From positions 1 through 7,542 of the forward strand of contig CAJTOV010000169.1 in NCBI GenBank assembly GCA_910577765.1: DNA of 7,542 nt, given 5' to 3'. The position numbers were made by a program, and so were the translations under genes. Under the pieces are notes generated by a model that saw nothing but the letters and a program-made list of their open reading frames with translations, was not told where the DNA came from and searched no databases. This document shows, one piece after another, positions 4,834 to 7,542 of the stretch; position 1 is the stretch's first letter; each line of letters opens with the position of its first letter. The stretch comes from an uncultured Lachnospiraceae bacterium. Its GTDB lineage: Bacteria > Bacillota > Clostridia > Lachnospirales > Lachnospiraceae.

Positions 4834-5634
4834 TTACAGAGGCACAAAGACAGGCTTTCTCTGACGGAAGACCGTGTAGTACCGGAAACCGCAGGCCTGC
4901 AGAAGCTGCGGCAGCCGCCGGAATTCATGTCCCACGTAGGCGGGGGTGTGGGCATCGGAGCCTACGGTAAGAATCTCCCCGCCAAGCTCCCGGTAGCGGA
5001 TGAGAATGTCCTCTGCGGGATGTGGGTGGCCAAGGCCGGCCTTGAAGCCGCCGGTGTTGCACTCAAGGCCTTTGCCCTTTTCAATGAGGGCTTTGAGAAT
5101 CGGGTCAATGTATTCCCGGTAGGCACTGTAGGAATATTCCCGGTTCTGGTGGGGGCCGTAGCGGACAATATAATCCAGGTGCCCCAGCACGTCAAAACAG
5201 TCCAGGCTGCGGACCCGGTCCAGGGTGGCGGCAAAGTAACGGGTATAGGCCTCCTGCTCTGTCTGCTGGTGGAAAAAAGAAGGAAAGTAAGGGTCCTTTC
5301 CGTCAATGAAATGGCTGGAACCGATGATAAAGTCCACCGGAAGGGAAGGGGCCAGCTTCATTAAGTAGTCCCGGATGTGGAGCTGGAGCCCCAGCTCCAC
5401 GCCGGTGTGTATCCGGATGGTTCCGGCGTATTCCTCCCGGACCTGCCTAAGGGCAGGAAAGTAGGAAGCAAAGTCAAGAAGAAAGGTGTCCCCTCCTTCC
5501 AGGGCATCGTAATCATGGTGGTCTGTGATGCAGATCTCGTTCATTCCCAGGGCAGCAGCCCGCTCTGCCTGGTCTCTCACCGGTGTCTCTGAGTCTCCGG
5601 AAAATTCCGTATGAAGATGAAAATCGCACAGCAT
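4834..5634 (-). CDS. PHP-family phosphatase, histidinol-phosphatase (HisK-type)
   Basis: 266-residue cytoplasmic metal-dependent phosphatase of the PHP superfamily, the length of HisK-type histidinol-phosphatases (EC 3.1.3.15), which make L-histidinol in histidine synthesis. Metal-site motifs appear in the expected order: H6 and H8 (DFHLHTEFSGD), D38/H39 (ITDHHDYD), E80 (GVELG), H108 (GSSHFIDGKDPY), H152 (VLGHLDYIVRYG), and D227 and H229 (VGSDAHTPAYVG). The DPYFPSFF and NTGGFKAGLGHPHP stretches also fit this subgroup. The ATG at 5634 has AAAGGAGA 8 bases upstream. No other histidine gene is in the window, so the in vivo substrate could be another small phosphate ester. It is a single-gene minus-strand unit, convergent with the peptidase gene and divergent from the phosphate transporter gene. 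Confidence 0.88.
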   Translation of the reverse strand: MLCDFHLHTEFSGDSETPVRDQAERAAALGMNEICITDHHDYDALEGGDTFLLDFASYFPALRQVREEYAGTIRIHTGVELGLQLHIRDYLMKLAPSLPVDFIIGSSHFIDGKDPYFPSFFHQQTEQEAYTRYFAATLDRVRSLDCFDVLGHLDYIVRYGPHQNREYSYSAYREYIDPILKALIEKGKGLECNTGGFKAGLGHPHPAEDILIRYRELGGEILTVGSDAHTPAYVGHEFRRLPQLLQACGFRYYTVFRQRKPVFVPL

Positions 5635-5669
5635 GTCCTGATTCTCCTTTAAGGGTGTCCGTTTGGATG

Positions 5670-5698
5670 ATTATAACCGGATTCCGGCAGAACTGCAA
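5670..5698 (-). promoter_or_regulatory. Promoter of the PHP phosphatase gene, with a palindrome in its spacer
   Basis: On the minus strand, a perfect TATAAT -10 (plus coordinates 5670-5675) lies 17 bases from TTGCAG (5693-5698), a weak -35. The predicted start site near 5662 gives a leader of about 28 bases. The spacer contains an odd-centred palindrome, CCGGATTCCGG on the plus strand (5677-5687), placed where a repressor could block polymerase. The promoter is well supported by the -10 and spacing; the operator role is speculative. Confidence 0.6.
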
Positions 5699-5716
5699 TG
5701 GAAAATGAAAAATCTC

Positions 5717-5746
5717 TCGACAGAAACCGGGCCGGTATGCTATTAT
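5717..5746 (+). promoter_or_regulatory. Promoter of the Na+/phosphate cotransporter gene (extended -10)
   Basis: TCGACA (5717-5722, 5 of 6 to consensus), an 18-base spacer, then TATTAT (5741-5746, 5 of 6), preceded by TG at 5738-5739 to form a TGn extended -10. Transcription would start near 5753, about 43 bases before the chosen ATG. The element lies back-to-back with the phosphatase promoter; their -35 boxes are under 20 bases apart, so one bound regulator could affect both. Confidence 0.6.
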
Positions 5747-5795
5747 GGCGGTGTATGCGCAGGAGAAGGCAATAGGGAGGCAGGAGGAAGAAGTA

Positions 5796-7475
5796 ATGTC
5801 AGTGAGCGATATTTCAAATCTGTTTGGATTTCTTGGCGGGCTGGGTATGTTCCTTTACGGAATGAGCATTATGGCCGACGGTATGCAGAAGACGGCCGGA
5901 AGCCGGATGAGCAGCTTTCTGGGGATGCTGACCAACAACCGGCTTATGGCAGTGGCCCTGGGTGCACTGATTACCGCCATTATCCAGAGCAGCGGCGCCA
6001 CCACGGTGATGGTGGTGGGTTTTGTAAGCGCAGGGGTACTGAACCTGGTCCAGGCCGTAGGCGTGATCATGGGTGCCAATATCGGTACCACCATTACCGC
6101 CTGGATCGTGTCCATGAGCCAGCTTGGGGATGCCTTTGAGGTGATGAAGCCGGGCTTTTATGCGCCTCTGGTGATCGGTATCGGTGCACTGCTTATGGTG
6201 TTTGGCAAGAGCCAGAAAAAGCATCTGGTGGGAGAGATTATGGTAGGTCTGGGGCTTCTGTTTATCGGCCTGGATTTTATGTCCGGGTCCATTGCCCCCT
6301 ACACGGACGCCCCCATTTTCTCCCAGGCCTTTGCTTTGCTTGGAGGCAATCCCTTCCTGGGGCTGGTGATCGGAGCCCTGGTGACGGCACTGCTGCAAAG
6401 CTCGTCGGCGTCTGTGGGTATTTTGCAGACCCTGGCCATGAACGGGGTGGTGACCACCAATGCGGCCATCTATATTACCCTGGGCCAGAATATCGGGTCC
6501 TGTGTTACAGCCATGCTGTCCAGTGCCGGAGGTTCCCGTACCGCCAAGCGGGCGGCGGTGATTCACCTGACCTTCAATGTCATCGGAGCCATTGTATTCG
6601 GTACAGCCGGGTTTGTTCTGTTTGCCCTGCGGCCTGATTTTGCGGCTTCCAGTATTACGGCAGTGCAGATTTCCATTTTCCACACCATCTTTAACCTGGT
6701 CAATACAGCCATCCAGTTCCCCTTTGCCAACCAGCTTGTGGGCATTTCCGGATGGGTGGTCAAGGAAAAGGCAGAAGAGGAAGCGCCCGGGACCGGAGAG
6801 GACCAGGAGACCGAGTCCACGGTGCGGCATCTGGATGAGCGTATCTTCGAATCGCCGGCATTTGCCGTGGAGATAGCTTCCCTGGAAGTGGTACATATGG
6901 GGCAGATCACCCTGGACAATGTGAAGCGGGCCCTGGACGCGGTTCTCACCGGCAATCTGGAAGAGATCGGGGAAGTGTATAAAATCGAGAAAACCATCAA
7001 TAATATGGAGAAGATTCTCACCGAGTACCTGATCAAGGTGGACAACCTTTCCCTGGCAGAGGAGCAGAAGCATGTGGTCAACAATCTGTTCTACAGTATC
7101 AGTGACATTGCGCGGATCGGCGACCATGCGGAGAACCTGGCAGAGCTGGCAGATTATATGGCCAGCCATCATCTGGAATTTTCCGCCACCGGCATGGAAG
7201 ACTTAAAGAGCATCAGCCAGGTGGTGGTCAAATCCTGCCAGTATGCCCTGGAAGCCAGACAGCACGGCAGCATGGAGGCGGTCCGCAAGGTCAGCCAGTA
7301 TGAAGACCTGGTGGACAGCATGGAAGAGGAGATGCGGGAAGAGCATATTGAGCGTCTGTCCTCCGGAAAATGTGTTCCCTCCGCAGGGGTGGTGTTCCTG
7401 GATATAATCAGCAACCTGGAGCGGGTGTCCGACCATGCCTACAACCTGGCCGGATATGTGAAAAGTGAATTGTAA
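5796..7475 (+). CDS. Na+/phosphate cotransporter (NptA/PNaS family) with C-terminal PhoU-like domain
   Basis: 559-residue membrane protein of the Na/Pi cotransporter II family, expected to bring phosphate into the cell with sodium. The membrane half (about 1-320) has the two family repeats: GALITAIIQSSGATTVMVVGFV with QSSG at 64-67, followed by GANIGTTITAWI; and GALVTALLQSSSASVGILQTLA with QSSS at 201-204, followed by GQNIGSCVTAML. A charged linker (about 328-345) leads to a cytoplasmic helical PhoU-like domain with two signature segments, DIARIGDHAENLAE (437-450) and NLERVSDHAYNLA (540-552). PhoU-like tails are common on bacterial members and probably tune transport to phosphate supply. The ATG at 5796 follows AGGAGG (5782-5787) by 8 bases; the frame is open to 5745, but that extension would start at the predicted promoter. 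It is divergent from the phosphatase gene. Confidence 0.93.
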   Translation: MSVSDISNLFGFLGGLGMFLYGMSIMADGMQKTAGSRMSSFLGMLTNNRLMAVALGALITAIIQSSGATTVMVVGFVSAGVLNLVQAVGVIMGANIGTTITAWIVSMSQLGDAFEVMKPGFYAPLVIGIGALLMVFGKSQKKHLVGEIMVGLGLLFIGLDFMSGSIAPYTDAPIFSQAFALLGGNPFLGLVIGALVTALLQSSSASVGILQTLAMNGVVTTNAAIYITLGQNIGSCVTAMLSSAGGSRTAKRAAVIHLTFNVIGAIVFGTAGFVLFALRPDFAASSITAVQISIFHTIFNLVNTAIQFPFANQLVGISGWVVKEKAEEEAPGTGEDQETESTVRHLDERIFESPAFAVEIASLEVVHMGQITLDNVKRALDAVLTGNLEEIGEVYKIEKTINNMEKILTEYLIKVDNLSLAEEQKHVVNNLFYSISDIARIGDHAENLAELADYMASHHLEFSATGMEDLKSISQVVVKSCQYALEARQHGSMEAVRKVSQYEDLVDSMEEEMREEHIERLSSGKCVPSAGVVFLDIISNLERVSDHAYNLAGYVKSEL

Positions 7476-7499
7476 GTTGGTTACTGCTCACGGGGGCAT

Positions 7500-7528
7500 C
7501 TTCTTGTCCGGCTATGCCGGACAAGAAG
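7500..7528. terminator. Perfect palindromic hairpin after the transporter gene
   Basis: TTCTTGTCCGGC (7501-7512) and GCCGGACAAGAA (7516-7527) form a perfect 12-bp stem with loop TAT, closed by an extra C-G pair (7500/7528). It lies 24 bases after the transporter stop codon, where a terminator is expected. No T-run follows before the window ends; the stem's own 5' arm starts with TTCTT. It is bracketed by the direct repeat GCATC (7496-7500 and 7528-7532), so a dispersed palindromic repeat is an alternative to a terminator. Confidence 0.5.
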
Positions 7529-7542
7529 CATCGGGCGTCCGC

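Noticed and set aside
5814..7172. A 452-codon minus-strand open frame opposite the Na+/phosphate transporter gene
   Set aside because: It is antisense to a strongly supported membrane transporter gene, rich in His/Gln/Gly with no family pattern, and has no ribosome binding site.

Overview
This window looks like ordinary chromosomal DNA from a spore-forming Clostridia-type Firmicute, probably in the Lachnospiraceae. That placement is an inference. It rests on the rpsO-pnp gene pair, the strong AGGAGG ribosome binding sites, the moderately high GC content, the protein sequence style and a run of Spo0A-box-like sites. There is no sign of a phage, transposon, CRISPR array or tRNA/rRNA gene. The protein genes all belong to known families. 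The most interesting material is in the non-coding DNA.

Layout. (1) 1-559: a small stand-alone LytTR-type DNA-binding protein. (2) 560-1060: a 500-base gene-free stretch. It holds a perfect GAAA-loop hairpin, three Spo0A-box-like heptamers exactly 10 bp apart over a possible promoter, a chain of four hairpins ending near a T6 tract, and then a good sigma-A promoter and leader for rpsO. (3) 1061-4808: an apparent operon of rpsO (ribosomal protein S15), pnp (polynucleotide phosphorylase) and a secreted M14 zinc peptidase whose start overlaps the end of pnp. The rpsO-pnp gap encodes a very long near-perfect stem-loop, the layout expected of the RNase III/PNPase autoregulatory site known from the enterobacterial rpsO-pnp operon. 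(4) 4806-4832: a hairpin between the convergent peptidase and PHP phosphatase genes. (5) 4834-5634, minus strand: a PHP-family histidinol-phosphatase-like enzyme. (6) 5635-5795: a divergent promoter region. (7) 5796-7475: a Na+/phosphate cotransporter with a C-terminal PhoU-like domain, followed by a perfect palindromic hairpin at the window's right edge.

How the parts may work together. S15 and PNPase link ribosome supply to RNA decay, and the long intergenic stem is a plausible point where PNPase limits its own synthesis. The peptidase is probably co-transcribed with them but acts outside the cytoplasm on peptide or cell-wall substrates. The phosphatase and the phosphate transporter diverge from one control region and both concern phosphate, but a shared pathway is not shown. 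The Spo0A-box-like array raises the possibility that the rpsO-pnp region, or a structured RNA upstream of it, responds to the sporulation master regulator.
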